DNA of 64,000 nt, from NCBI RefSeq assembly GCF_014243345.1, contig NZ_JACLZF010000001.1:2000541-2064540 (forward strand), in the 5' to 3' direction. Below are positions 1 through 8,300 of the stretch, one piece after another (positions within the stretch are counted from its first letter, which is position 1; each line of letters begins with the position of its first letter). The notes beneath the pieces were generated by a model. That model was not told where the DNA came from. It made no database searches and saw nothing but the letters and a program-made list of their open reading frames with translations. The position numbers and the translations under genes are program-made. This DNA comes from Robiginitalea sp. SC105. GTDB lineage: Bacteria; Bacteroidota; Bacteroidia; Flavobacteriales; Flavobacteriaceae.

Positions 1-901
1 TCAGTACGCGGTCGGCCGAGCCCGCAAGGCGTTTGAATGTCTTGGAAGATTCGATGGGCCGGGTTTCGATGTTGAAGGCACCCGCCCGCCGGGCGCGTTT
101 TTTTAATTCCCTCAATTTATTGCTGTGGATATCCATGGCGAGGAGCTGCCCTTTGTTCTGCATCAGGGCGGCCAGGTGCAGGCTTTTACCGCCTGCGCCC
201 GCACAGGCATCGATGACGCGCATGCCGGGTTCAGCCCCGAGGAGTGGGCCTACCAACTGGGAGGAGGCATCCTGGATTTCGAACCAGCCGGACTGGAACG
301 CCTGGGAGCGGAATACATTGGCGCGTTCGCGCAATTTGAGGGCATCCGGATACCCGGGGACGGCATCGGTCTCAAACCCTTCGCCGGAAAGCGACTCCCT
401 AACCTGCCCGGGGGTAGTTTTCAGCCGGTTGACGCGCAGCACCACTTCGGCCTGTTCGTTCAATGCCTTCAATTCGAGTTCCCATTTTTCGGAACCCAGG
501 CTTTCCGATCCGAGGGTATCCAGCCAGTCGGGAACAGATTCCCGGATGGCACGGGTCCCCTGCAGCGCATCGAAGCGTCCCTTGATCCGACGCTCGGGGG
601 TCTGGTTAAATTCCTTCCAGTCGGGCAGGGGATGTCCCCGAAGGACGGCCCAGACGGCAAACATCCGCTGCAGGTCCTGCCGCTTGAAGGGGGCGGCCAC
701 CTCTGCGATCTCCGCGTACAGCCTGCGGTAGCGAACCATTTCGTAAATCGTTTCTGCAATAAAACCCCGGTCCCGGCTCCCCCAGCGCTTGTCGCGGCGG
801 AGCAGTTGCTCCACGGCCTTGTCGGCATAGGTGCCCTCGTTGAAGATCTGGTCCAGGCCGTCCCAGACGGCTATCACTAAATTCCGGTGCATTCGCATCA
901 T
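1..901 (-). CDS. RsmB/NOP2-family RNA (cytosine-5) methyltransferase, 3' end missing
   Basis: Cytoplasmic SAM-dependent enzyme expected to make 5-methylcytosine in rRNA. About 300 residues are visible. The N-terminal part resembles the helical NusB-like/RsmB lead-in, and near residue 227 there is a SAM-binding loop DACAGAGGKS followed by the LLAMDIHSNKL strand. The frame runs off the window start just before the PCS-type catalytic cysteine would appear, so catalysis cannot be judged. Three in-frame ATGs lie at 901, 898 and 892; I chose the outermost. The gene is divergent from the lipoprotein gene at 959, with 57 bases between. The family call is secure; the target cytosine is not known. Confidence 0.85.
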   Translation of the reverse strand, partial: MMRMHRNLVIAVWDGLDQIFNEGTYADKAVEQLLRRDKRWGSRDRGFIAETIYEMVRYRRLYAEIAEVAAPFKRQDLQRMFAVWAVLRGHPLPDWKEFNQTPERRIKGRFDALQGTRAIRESVPDWLDTLGSESLGSEKWELELKALNEQAEVVLRVNRLKTTPGQVRESLSGEGFETDAVPGYPDALKLRERANVFRSQAFQSGWFEIQDASSQLVGPLLGAEPGMRVIDACAGAGGKSLHLAALMQNKGQLLAMDIHSNKLRELKKRARRAGAFNIETRPIESSKTFKRLAGSADRVL

Positions 902-958
902 CCGGCAAAGGTATCGTTTTGGCCAGAATAAAGGTATCTTTAAGCAAAAACCCGGACG

Positions 959-1990
959 ATGCGATTATTCTTTTCCGCCCTATTGAGCTTTTTGGCCCTG
1001 TCCTGTGCCCCTTCCCCCGGATCCCACGGCTACCGGCAGGTCACCGTATCGGTTATCTATGAGGATTCCGCTTCCTTCCGCGCCCTGGACGTGCTGCAGG
1101 GGAGTATCGGTTTTGCCGGCAGTGAAGGGGTATTTGGAAGTATTTCCACCGCGGATGGCACGGTTCGCGCCGGCCGCCTGGAGCATCAGGGAGCGCATCC
1201 CGAATTCCGTGCAGCGGCCCATACGGAGACGGATTTTTTCCTGTTGTCGGCCGGGGACCCGGCCCTGCTGTATAAGACCGGGGATGCCGGATCCATGGAG
1301 CTGGTCTATTCCGAGACCGGACCGGGTGTATTTTACGATGCCATGGCTTTCTGGGATAACTCGGACGGGCTGGCGGTCGGGGATTCCCGGGATGGCTGCC
1401 TGAGCATTTTGAGAACCCGGGACGGCGGTAACAGCTGGCAGAAGCTCGACTGCGGGGACCTGCCGCCTGCCCTGCCCGGCGAAGGCGCTTTTGCCGCCAG
1501 CAACACGAACATTGCCCTTTCGGGCGACCAGTGCTGGGTGGCGACCTCTGGGGGTCGGGTTTTCCATTCCCCGGACCGCGGCAAAAGCTGGGAAGTCTTT
1601 GAAACCCCTGCGGAAACCACCCGCGACAGCCAGGGGATTTTCAGTATCGCATTCCACAACGACCAGTTGGGTTTTGCCATTGGCGGGGACTACGCGGATC
1701 CGGATGTAACTACCGGAAACAAGATGGTTACCCGGGACGGTGGCAGGACCTGGTCACGGGTGGCGGAAGGGGCATTGCCGGGATACAAAAGTTGTGTACA
1801 GTTTGTGCCGGGGTCCGGGGGGGAGGACCTGGTGGCCGTCGGATATACAGGGATCGTATATTCCCAGGACCAGGGCAATAGCTGGCGGCAATTGTCGGAA
1901 GAGGGGTTCTATTCCCTGCGGTTTACCAATGATTCGGTGGCCTATGCCTCCGGCAGGGGCCGCATCGCCCGTCTTGTATTCTTAAAATAA
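959..1990 (+). CDS. Ycf48/BNR-repeat lipoprotein
   Basis: Predicted lipoprotein of 343 residues with a beta-propeller. The signal peptide ends in a lipobox (LALS, Cys16). At least four Asp-box-like repeats are visible: TRDGGNSWQK near residue 152, SPDRGKSWEV near 205, TRDGGRTWSR near 258 and SQDQGNSWRQ near 301. This spacing matches Ycf48-like photosystem II assembly factors and sialidase-type propellers, but there is no sialidase catalytic set and the organism does not look photosynthetic. Such proteins in Bacteroidota are often called oxidoreductase or Ycf48-related. The likely role is an extracytoplasmic scaffold or chaperone; the partner is unknown. Confidence 0.8.
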   Translation: MRLFFSALLSFLALSCAPSPGSHGYRQVTVSVIYEDSASFRALDVLQGSIGFAGSEGVFGSISTADGTVRAGRLEHQGAHPEFRAAAHTETDFFLLSAGDPALLYKTGDAGSMELVYSETGPGVFYDAMAFWDNSDGLAVGDSRDGCLSILRTRDGGNSWQKLDCGDLPPALPGEGAFAASNTNIALSGDQCWVATSGGRVFHSPDRGKSWEVFETPAETTRDSQGIFSIAFHNDQLGFAIGGDYADPDVTTGNKMVTRDGGRTWSRVAEGALPGYKSCVQFVPGSGGEDLVAVGYTGIVYSQDQGNSWRQLSEEGFYSLRFTNDSVAYASGRGRIARLVFLK

Positions 1991-1997
1991 GGGGACA

Positions 1998-2450
1998 TCA
2001 GGGCTCGTTGCCACTGCGTTTGCGGAATTCGCTGAGCAGCCTTTTGCGGAACCTGTGCTCGGCCTGGAAAAGCAGCAGCGTGCGTGTGGCTGAGAATTTC
2101 TGAGCTAACTCCAGGTTGAACTTCTTGTCGAGTTCTTCCTCCAGTTCTTCCAGTTCGAGGTAGCGGTTGAGGATATTCCGGGCTTCCTGCTCGGAGTAGT
2201 TGCCTGCCTCGATCCTGCTGTAAACTTCCTTCCACTTGGCATCACGGAGCGCTTCCTTTTCCGCCTCGTAGGCGTTATACATAGGCCAGAAAACAGCGGC
2301 CTCATCGGAGCTCAGCCCGAGCCGTTCGGTAAAGAAGGCAATTTTCAGCGACTTGATTTTCTCCTTGTTTTCCCCTTGCTGCGAGTGGACCTGCAGCCCG
2401 AAGATAAGGGTCATTGCCAGCGCGATAAGTAGGGTAGGTTTCTTATTCAT
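1998..2450 (-). CDS. Secreted coiled-coil protein of the ECF operon (sensor-type)
   Basis: About 150 residues. It has a signal peptide of roughly 24 residues (MNKKPTLLIALAM start, VHSQQ end), then a charged, mostly helical region rich in Glu/Lys/Leu that resembles the Spy/CpxP-like proteins annotated in Flavobacteria as sensor of ECF-type sigma factor. I use the ATG at 2450, not the longer frame from 2474, because it gives a clean signal peptide and an 8-base overlap (ATGAATAA) with the anti-sigma stop, typical of translational coupling. It is the last gene of the sigma/anti-sigma/sensor operon. The periplasmic sensing role is inferred from context. Confidence 0.75.
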   Translation of the reverse strand: MNKKPTLLIALAMTLIFGLQVHSQQGENKEKIKSLKIAFFTERLGLSSDEAAVFWPMYNAYEAEKEALRDAKWKEVYSRIEAGNYSEQEARNILNRYLELEELEEELDKKFNLELAQKFSATRTLLLFQAEHRFRKRLLSEFRKRSGNEP

Positions 2451-2970
2451 CGCCATTCCAATATAGTTCATCAACAGTTTCTGAATCCTGGTTCAGGTAA
2501 TCGAGTATCTGGTCTTCTTCCGGCAGGGATTCCAGGACATCGCTCAAGGCGATTTCTTCCAGAGGCAGGGATTCTGCCAATTCATAGGCACCCATGTCGT
2601 CCCCGTCGTCTTCCAGGTAGCGCTGGATTTCAGTTTGGGCCAGGTCTTCAAATCCGAGGGCATCCGCCGTGGACGCTGGCCAAAAGGTGACCAGCAGGAT
2701 GACGGCTGCTGCTGCGGCAGCTGTCCACCCCAGTCGGGCAGGCCAAAGGCGCCTTACCTTCCCCCGGGAATCCCCGGGTTGCTCCCCGGCCAGGCGTTGG
2801 GTTAAACGGTCCTGGAAGTTTTCGAAGTATCCCCCGGGCACACGGAATCCCGTCTCTTCAGGCAAACCGGCCCCGCCGGATGCCTGCAGACGGTCCTTAA
2901 TCCGGTCCGCAAAACCCTCGAAGTAGTTTTCCGGAACTCGAAATCCCCCGTTGTGCTTATTTGACTTCAT
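2443..2970 (-). CDS. Membrane-anchored anti-sigma factor-like protein
   Basis: 175 residues. Two N-terminal copies of the motif GFRVPxxYFExFxDR lie at residues 9-23 and 41-55, a signature of Bacteroidota anti-sigma-like proteins. One transmembrane segment follows at about residues 80-98 (Ala-rich then ILLVTFW), then a short acidic C-terminal part that would be periplasmic. Sequence between the RVP motifs and the membrane would face the sigma factor. It lies 40 bases downstream of the sigma gene and overlaps the sensor gene by 8 bases. Its own start is preceded by a copy of the 35-base element that also precedes the sigma gene (2975-3009). Confidence 0.78.
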   Translation of the reverse strand: MKSNKHNGGFRVPENYFEGFADRIKDRLQASGGAGLPEETGFRVPGGYFENFQDRLTQRLAGEQPGDSRGKVRRLWPARLGWTAAAAAAVILLVTFWPASTADALGFEDLAQTEIQRYLEDDGDDMGAYELAESLPLEEIALSDVLESLPEEDQILDYLNQDSETVDELYWNGDE

Positions 2971-2974
2971 TACT

Positions 2975-3009
2975 ATTTAGATTCCAATTACTTAAAAAGG
3001 TTTAATCCC
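2975..3009 (-). promoter_or_regulatory. 35-base element before the anti-sigma gene (copy 2)
   Basis: On the minus strand this reads GGGATTAAACCTTTT, nine bases, then GGAATCTAAAT, ending four bases before the anti-sigma ATG at 2970. An element of the same length and layout precedes the sigma gene at 3574-3608; 24 of the 26 arm positions are identical. AAACC and TCTAA are 17 bases apart, fitting an ECF-type -35/-10 pair. Promoter function is inferred. Confidence 0.6.
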
Positions 3010-3010
3010 A

Positions 3011-3559
3011 TTATGCATTAATTTCCTTTAGGTAGCTTTCAATCTTTTTTACCGCCAGGTGATAGGAGGCCTTCAGGGCACCTACGGAGGTATCCAGCAA
3101 CTCCGACATCTCCTCGTATTTCATCTCGTCAAAATACTTCAGGTTGAACACCTCACGCTGTTTATCCGGCAGCCGCGCCAGCGCCCGCTGGAGCTGAAGC
3201 TGGGCCTTGTCCCCGTCAAAATACGGGTCGGCCTCGAGGTTGGATACCAGGTATTCCTGCAGGCCCTCATCGGAAACCCCCAGGCGGCGCGACCGCTTCT
3301 TCATAAAACTGAGGGCCTCGTTGGCTGCAATCCGGTACATCCAGGAATGGAGCTTGCTTTCCCCTTTGAACGTGCCGATATGTTTGTAAATCTTGATAAA
3401 CGTGTTCTGAAGCACATCGTCCGCGTCGTCATGGGAAATTACCATCCGCCGGATCTGCCAGTACAGCCGCTCCTGGTACTCGGCCAGCAGGGTCCTGAAG
3501 GCAGCTTCCTTGCGGGAAGGATCCTGCAGGCGGGCGATTAAATCGGCTTCGTTTGACAT
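3011..3559 (-). CDS. ECF-family RNA polymerase sigma factor
   Basis: 182 residues, the normal length for a group 4 (ECF) sigma factor. The sigma2 region is at about residues 20-90, with the core-binding DDADDVLQNTFIKIYKHI segment near 43-60 and YRIAANEALSFMKKRSRR near 90-107. The sigma4 helix-turn-helix is at about 125-175 (LPDKQREVFNLKYFDEMKYEEMSEL). It heads an operon with a membrane anti-sigma factor and a secreted sensor-like protein, the standard layout for a cell-envelope-responsive ECF system. The upstream 35-base element repeated before the anti-sigma gene suggests autoregulation. The regulon is unknown. Confidence 0.9.
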   Translation of the reverse strand: MSNEADLIARLQDPSRKEAAFRTLLAEYQERLYWQIRRMVISHDDADDVLQNTFIKIYKHIGTFKGESKLHSWMYRIAANEALSFMKKRSRRLGVSDEGLQEYLVSNLEADPYFDGDKAQLQLQRALARLPDKQREVFNLKYFDEMKYEEMSELLDTSVGALKASYHLAVKKIESYLKEINA

Positions 3560-3573
3560 ACGGTTGTTCGAAA

Positions 3574-3608
3574 TTTAGATGCCAGCACCCGGAAAAGGTT
3601 TAAACCCT
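3574..3608 (-). promoter_or_regulatory. 35-base element before the ECF sigma gene (copy 1)
   Basis: On the minus strand this reads GGGTTTAAACCTTTT, nine bases, then GGCATCTAAAT, ending 14 bases before the sigma ATG at 3559. It is the partner of the element at 2975-3009. The two 9-base spacers differ while both arms are conserved, as expected of a two-part promoter under selection. An overlapping housekeeping -7 box is possible, since TAAATTTC is one mismatch from TAnnTTTG. Confidence 0.6.
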
Positions 3609-3619
3609 ATCCCGGTGGA

Positions 3620-5443
3620 TCAGGCCAGCTGCTGCATTTCCACCAGGCGCTGGTAGACCCCGCCCCGGTCCAGCAATTCCCGGTGAGTCCCCTGTTCAAC
3701 GATTTGCCCCTGCTGCATCACCACGATCCGGTCTGCGCTCTGGATGGTACTGAGACGGTGGGCGATCACCAGGGAAGTCCTGCCCTTCATCATCTTTTCG
3801 AGGGCATCCTGCACCAACCGTTCACTTTCCGTATCCAGGGCGGAGGTGGCCTCATCCAGGATCATGATGGGCGGGTTCTTCAGGACGGCCCGGGCAATGG
3901 AAAGGCGCTGCTTCTGCCCGCCGCTGAGCTTGTTGCCCCCATCGCCGATATTGGTGTCATAGCCTCTGGGCAACTGCATGATGAACTCGTGGGCATTCGC
4001 GATGCGGGCAGCTTCCTCCACCTCCTCCGGGGAGGCGCCTTCCCGGCCCAGGAGGATATTGTTCATAACGCTGTCGTTGAACAGGATGGAGTCCTGGGTG
4101 ACCAGACCCATCAGGTGCCTCAGGGAGGCCTTGGTCACCTGGCGGATATCTGTGCCATCCACGGTAATCCGACCCTCATTGACATCGTAGAACCGGGTAA
4201 CCAGGTTGGCGATGGTGCTCTTGCCGCTCCCGGACTGGCCCACCAGAGCAATGGTCTGCCCCTTGGGCAGCTCCAGGCTGAAATCTTTCAACACGGGTTC
4301 ATCCTCATAGCGGAAGGACACATTTTCCAGCCTGAGGGAAGACTGGAAACCGCTGAGTTCCTTCCCGTCCGAAGGGTCGGGGAGGGTGGATTCGGTTTCC
4401 AGTACCTCCAGCACCCGTTCGGCTGCGGCATTCCCCTTTTTCACCCCGTAGGAAGCCTTGCTGATAGCTTTTGCCGGGGTCAGGATGTTATAGGACAGGC
4501 CCATGTACGCAATAAACGAGGCGGCGTTCAGGGATCCTTCCACCAGGACCATTTTCCCCCCGAACCAAAGGAGGATGCCGATTACGAGAATCCCGAGGAA
4601 TTCCCCGACGGGGGAGGCGAGGTTCTGCCGGTTGAGCAGGCTGTTCGAAAACCGGAAAAACCGGCCGGTGGAATCCGAGAAGGACCTGGAAAACCGCTTT
4701 TCGGCATTGAACGCCTTGATGACGCGCAGCCCCCCAAGGGTCTCCTCGACGATCGACAGGAAGGCGCCCTGTTCCCGCTGGACGCGGTCCGAATGCCGTT
4801 TGAGCGACTTGCCGATGCGGGAGATGATGATCCCGGCCAGGGGGATGAAGATAAATACAAAGAGGGTAAGCTTTACGCTGATAAAGAACATCGCCAGGAT
4901 GGTGAACAGGATGGTCAGGGGCTCCCGGACGATCAGTTCAAGGATGGAGAGGAAGGAGTGCTGGATCTCCAGTACATCCGAGGTGATTCGGGCAATCACG
5001 TCCCCTTTCCGTTTCTCGGAATAAAAGGAAACGGGCAGGCCGACGATTTTGTCGTAGATGGCATTTCGCAGGTCCTTCAGCACCCCGTTCCGCAAAAAGG
5101 TGATGTAGTACATGGCGAGGTAGTTGAAGAAATTCTTCAGGAGGAACAACACCAGCACCAGACTGATCACCCAGACGAGCGCCTGCATTTTGTCTTCCCC
5201 GGCCACGGCACCCAACTCGTAATAAAGCGATTCCTTCACATAGGATTCCAGCTGGCCAATCCCTGTGTAAACCGGCTTTTGGGCAATGGGCTCCGTTTGC
5301 TGGAAGAGGACTTCCAGCATGGGGATCAATGCCACGAATGACAGGGCGCTGAATAGCGCATAGAGGATATTGAAGAAAATGTTCAGGATCCCGTAGCGCC
5401 TGTATGGGGCGGCAAAACGGAGGATTTTCCGGAAATACTTCAT
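3620..5443 (-). CDS. ABC exporter, MsbA/lipid-A-exporter type (fused membrane and ATPase domains)
   Basis: 607-residue half-transporter that would dimerise in the inner membrane. The N-terminal 330 residues hold about six membrane helices (MFFISVKLTLFVFIFIPL is one). The C-terminal ATPase has Walker A GQSGSGKST near residue 401, signature LSGGQKQRLS near 503, Walker B IMILDEATSALD near 525 and the H-loop histidine in IAHRLST. The length and domain order match MsbA-like exporters of lipids or hydrophobic compounds; the substrate cannot be read from sequence. Its ATG overlaps the stop of the upstream phosphohexomutase gene by 4 bases (ATGA), so the two are probably translated together. Confidence 0.88.
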   Translation of the reverse strand: MKYFRKILRFAAPYRRYGILNIFFNILYALFSALSFVALIPMLEVLFQQTEPIAQKPVYTGIGQLESYVKESLYYELGAVAGEDKMQALVWVISLVLVLFLLKNFFNYLAMYYITFLRNGVLKDLRNAIYDKIVGLPVSFYSEKRKGDVIARITSDVLEIQHSFLSILELIVREPLTILFTILAMFFISVKLTLFVFIFIPLAGIIISRIGKSLKRHSDRVQREQGAFLSIVEETLGGLRVIKAFNAEKRFSRSFSDSTGRFFRFSNSLLNRQNLASPVGEFLGILVIGILLWFGGKMVLVEGSLNAASFIAYMGLSYNILTPAKAISKASYGVKKGNAAAERVLEVLETESTLPDPSDGKELSGFQSSLRLENVSFRYEDEPVLKDFSLELPKGQTIALVGQSGSGKSTIANLVTRFYDVNEGRITVDGTDIRQVTKASLRHLMGLVTQDSILFNDSVMNNILLGREGASPEEVEEAARIANAHEFIMQLPRGYDTNIGDGGNKLSGGQKQRLSIARAVLKNPPIMILDEATSALDTESERLVQDALEKMMKGRTSLVIAHRLSTIQSADRIVVMQQGQIVEQGTHRELLDRGGVYQRLVEMQQLA

Positions 5444-7158
5444 CCTTCCAGGTTCAGTTCGGCGAGGATGCGGTCGATCTTTGCCTCCAGTTCCCGGTGC
5501 ACTTCAGGATAGTCGGCCACCTGCTCCATGGGGGCATTGACGCTGACATAGAATTTGATCTTGGGCTCCGTACCGCTCGGGCGCGCTGCCACCCGCGTGC
5601 CGTCTGCGGTGTTGTAGATCAGCACGTTGGAGCTTGGCAGGTCGATCGGGCTGCGCTTCCCGCTGGCGACCTCTAGGGACGTGAGGTCGTTGTAGTCATC
5701 GATTTGCACCACCCGGGAGCCGTCGAGCTCCTTCAGGGGATTTTCTTTGAAATCCTTCATCATCTGCCGGATTTCCCGGGCCCCGTCCATTCCCTTTTTG
5801 ACCAGGGATACCAGGCGTTCCCGGTAGCAGCCAAAATCGGCATAGCACTTCAGCAGTTCCCGGTAAAAGCTGCTGCCGTCCGCCTTGGCCTGGGCTGCGA
5901 TCTCGCAGGCGAGCAGGGTGGAGGTGACCGCGTCCTTGTCGCGCACAAAGTCCCCTACCATATAACCGTAACTCTCCTCGCCGCCACCCAGGAATTCCTG
6001 ATCGGGGTAATCCTCGATCATTTTGGCGATCCATTTGAAGCCGGTCAGGGAGGTCTTGCATTCCACGCCATAGGCAGCGGCCATGGCCGGCATCATGGGG
6101 GTGGAAACGATGGTGGTTGCCACAAATTCATTACCTGCAAACCCCTTTTTCTTGCGGGCATCCAGCAGGAAGCGCGTCATCAGCACCATGGTCTGGTTCC
6201 CGTTGAGCAGTTCCAGACGGCCCTCGTTGTTGCGGACGGCAATACCCAGGCGGTCGCTATCCGGGTCGGTACCCACCACCATATCGGCGCCGATGGCTTC
6301 CCCTTTTTTCAGGGCCAGTTCCAGGGCGGCCGGTTCTTCCGGGTTGGGGGAGGCAACCGTCGGGAAGTTCCCGTCGGGTTCGGCCTGTTCCTCGATAATC
6401 GTCACCTTCCGGTAGCCGGCCTGTTCCAGTACCTGCGGGATGGCGGTAATGGAGGTGCCGTGGAGGGAGGTAAACACGATTGAAAAGTCATCCTTACCGG
6501 AGGCTCCGATACTTCCATTGGAAACGGAAGCTGCGAAAAAGGCCTCGTCCACCTCCGCATCGATGGTCTGGATCAATTCTTCGTTCGGGCTGAAACGGAT
6601 ATCCTCGTACCCCAGGCGGTTGATCGCCCCTATGATCTCCCCGTCCTGGGGTGGGACAATCTGCCCGCCGTCGGTCCAGTACACCTTGTAACCGTTGTAT
6701 TCCGGGGGGTTGTGGGAAGCCGTAAGCACCACCCCTGCATGGCAGTTGAGCCTGCGGACGGCAAAGGAGAGTTCCGGGGTGGTCCGGAGTTCCGAAAACA
6801 GGAAAACCTGGATGCCGTTGGCGGAGAATACCTCGGCCACCAGCCGCGCCAGGGACTTGCTGTTGTTGCGGCAATCGTAGGCAATAACCACCTGGATCTT
6901 CTCGCCTTCATAGATGCTTTTCAGGTAGTTACTCAGCCCCTGGGTGCTTTTGCCCAGGGTGTATTTGTTGATGCGGTTCGTGCCGGTGCCCATGATCCCG
7001 CGCATCCCGCCGGTGCCGAATTCCAGGTTTTTGTAAAACCGGTCTTTCAGCTCCTCGGGATCGTTTTCAATAAGGTCCTGAATTTCCTTTTTAACGGCCG
7101 GGTCAAAGAAGTCGGTCAGCCAGCTTTTCGCGGTTTCCAGGATGGTTTCCGAATCCAT
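5440..7158 (-). CDS. Phosphoglucomutase/phosphomannomutase family protein
   Basis: 572 residues of the alpha-D-phosphohexomutase superfamily, interconverting hexose 1- and 6-phosphates in the cytoplasm. All four signatures are present: phosphoserine loop TASHNPPEYNGYK near residue 145, metal loop GTDPDSDR near 294, sugar-binding loop GGEESYGY near 388 and phosphate-binding RPSGTEPKIKFY near 524. The start is the ATG at 7158; a longer frame begins at a TTG that lies inside the TACCTTTG -7 box. It is first in an operon with the ABC exporter. Length and loop sequence fit the large phosphoglucomutase/phosphomannomutase class; substrate preference is undecided. Confidence 0.88.
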   Translation of the reverse strand: MDSETILETAKSWLTDFFDPAVKKEIQDLIENDPEELKDRFYKNLEFGTGGMRGIMGTGTNRINKYTLGKSTQGLSNYLKSIYEGEKIQVVIAYDCRNNSKSLARLVAEVFSANGIQVFLFSELRTTPELSFAVRRLNCHAGVVLTASHNPPEYNGYKVYWTDGGQIVPPQDGEIIGAINRLGYEDIRFSPNEELIQTIDAEVDEAFFAASVSNGSIGASGKDDFSIVFTSLHGTSITAIPQVLEQAGYRKVTIIEEQAEPDGNFPTVASPNPEEPAALELALKKGEAIGADMVVGTDPDSDRLGIAVRNNEGRLELLNGNQTMVLMTRFLLDARKKKGFAGNEFVATTIVSTPMMPAMAAAYGVECKTSLTGFKWIAKMIEDYPDQEFLGGGEESYGYMVGDFVRDKDAVTSTLLACEIAAQAKADGSSFYRELLKCYADFGCYRERLVSLVKKGMDGAREIRQMMKDFKENPLKELDGSRVVQIDDYNDLTSLEVASGKRSPIDLPSSNVLIYNTADGTRVAARPSGTEPKIKFYVSVNAPMEQVADYPEVHRELEAKIDRILAELNLEG

Positions 7159-7173
7159 ATTCTCAATTTTAAA

Positions 7174-7181
7174 CAAAGGTA
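7174..7181 (-). promoter_or_regulatory. -7 box before the phosphohexomutase gene
   Basis: TACCTTTG on the minus strand, a perfect TAnnTTTG, 15 bases before the ATG at 7158. I found no well-spaced TTTG or TTG -33 element. Confidence 0.5.
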
Positions 7182-7265
7182 CATTAGAATTACAAAACAG
7201 GGGGAACCGGCTGGCAAAAGCCGTGGCTGTACAGGCAACTGATCCGGCGCCGGCCAGGGTGCCGG

Positions 7266-8255
7266 TCAGGGGTTTGCCCGGGGGGCCGGAACCTGCTGAG
7301 CGGTTTCACCCAGGTTGACCGTTTCATAGATGGAATAGCGCTCCCCCCCGCGTTTGGTCCTCAGGATCATCTCGCCCACAAAGCCGGAGAGGAAAAACTG
7401 CGTCCCCATAATCATGGCAGCCAGGGCCAGGAAGAATTGCGGCCTGTCGGTAAGCAGGCGGCCCGCCGGGTTCAGGAACAGCTTATCGATACCCAGGTAG
7501 AGCGCAAAGCCAAAACCAATCAGGAACATGAGTACCCCCAGTGCCCCGAAAAGGTGCATGGGCCGTTTGCCGAACTTGGAAACGAACCAGATGGTGATCA
7601 GGTCCAGGAAGCCGTTGATAAATCGTTCGGCCCCGAATTTGGTCTTCCCGAATTTCCGCGCCTGGTGTTGCACGACCTGTTCCCCGATCCGGGTAAAACC
7701 AGCATTCTTGGCGAGCACTGGGATATACCGGTGCATTTCCCCCGAAACCTCAATTTCCTTGATCACCTCGCTGCGAAAGGCCTTGAGCCCGCAGTTGAAA
7801 TCGTGCAGCCGCACCCCGGAAGTCTTCCGCGCCGCCCAGTTGAACAGTTTGGACGGCAGGTTTTTCATCAGCAGGGAATCGTACCGCTTTTTTTTCCAGC
7901 CCGAGACCAGGTGATAGCCCTCTTCCCGGATCTGACGGACCATCGCGGGGATCTCCTCCGGGTTGTCCTGCAGGTCAGCGTCCATGGTGATGACGATGTC
8001 CCCCTGTGCCTGGCGGAACCCGGCATGGAGCGCCTGTGATTTTCCGTAATTCTTCAGGAAGCGGATGCCCCGCACGTTGGGGTTGGCTGCCGCCAGCCCT
8101 TCGATGACCTCCCAGCTGCCGTCCGTGCTCCCGTCGTCTATGAAGAGGATATCGTACAAAAAACGATTGGACTGCATCACAGATACAATCCAATCGTGGA
8201 GTTCGCTTAGCGATTCCGCCTCGTTCAGCAAGGGGATGACAATGGACAGGTGCAT
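7266..8255 (-). CDS. Family 2 glycosyltransferase, DPM1/GtrB-like, with two C-terminal membrane helices
   Basis: 329 residues. GT-A fold with IPLLNEAESL near residue 7 and the metal and nucleotide region DADLQDNPEEI near 90. A CGLKAFR motif typical of polyprenyl-phosphate glycosyltransferases follows, and two membrane helices lie near 232-252 and 272-297. It probably transfers a sugar from a nucleotide donor to a polyprenyl phosphate at the inner face of the membrane. I use the ATG at 8255 because a TACATTTG box sits just upstream and the longer start would fall at that box. It is 45 bases downstream of the DUF4199 gene. Donor sugar unknown. Confidence 0.87.
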   Translation of the reverse strand: MHLSIVIPLLNEAESLSELHDWIVSVMQSNRFLYDILFIDDGSTDGSWEVIEGLAAANPNVRGIRFLKNYGKSQALHAGFRQAQGDIVITMDADLQDNPEEIPAMVRQIREEGYHLVSGWKKKRYDSLLMKNLPSKLFNWAARKTSGVRLHDFNCGLKAFRSEVIKEIEVSGEMHRYIPVLAKNAGFTRIGEQVVQHQARKFGKTKFGAERFINGFLDLITIWFVSKFGKRPMHLFGALGVLMFLIGFGFALYLGIDKLFLNPAGRLLTDRPQFFLALAAMIMGTQFFLSGFVGEMILRTKRGGERYSIYETVNLGETAQQVPAPRANP

Positions 8256-8276
8256 GGTTGGAATTCCGGTTCTGCC

Positions 8277-8284
8277 CAAATGTA
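8277..8284 (-). promoter_or_regulatory. -7 box before the glycosyltransferase gene
   Basis: TACATTTG on the minus strand, 21 bases before the ATG at 8255. No clear -33 partner. It lies in the gap between the DUF4199 gene and the glycosyltransferase gene, so the latter may also be read from the upstream promoter. Confidence 0.42.
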
Positions 8285-8300
8285 CAATTTTAGGCCTAAA

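Noticed and set aside
3683..5341. 552-codon open frame on the plus strand
   Set aside because: Antisense to the ABC exporter, whose Walker and signature motifs are all intact. The frame has no family motif and arises from G/C-rich codon usage.
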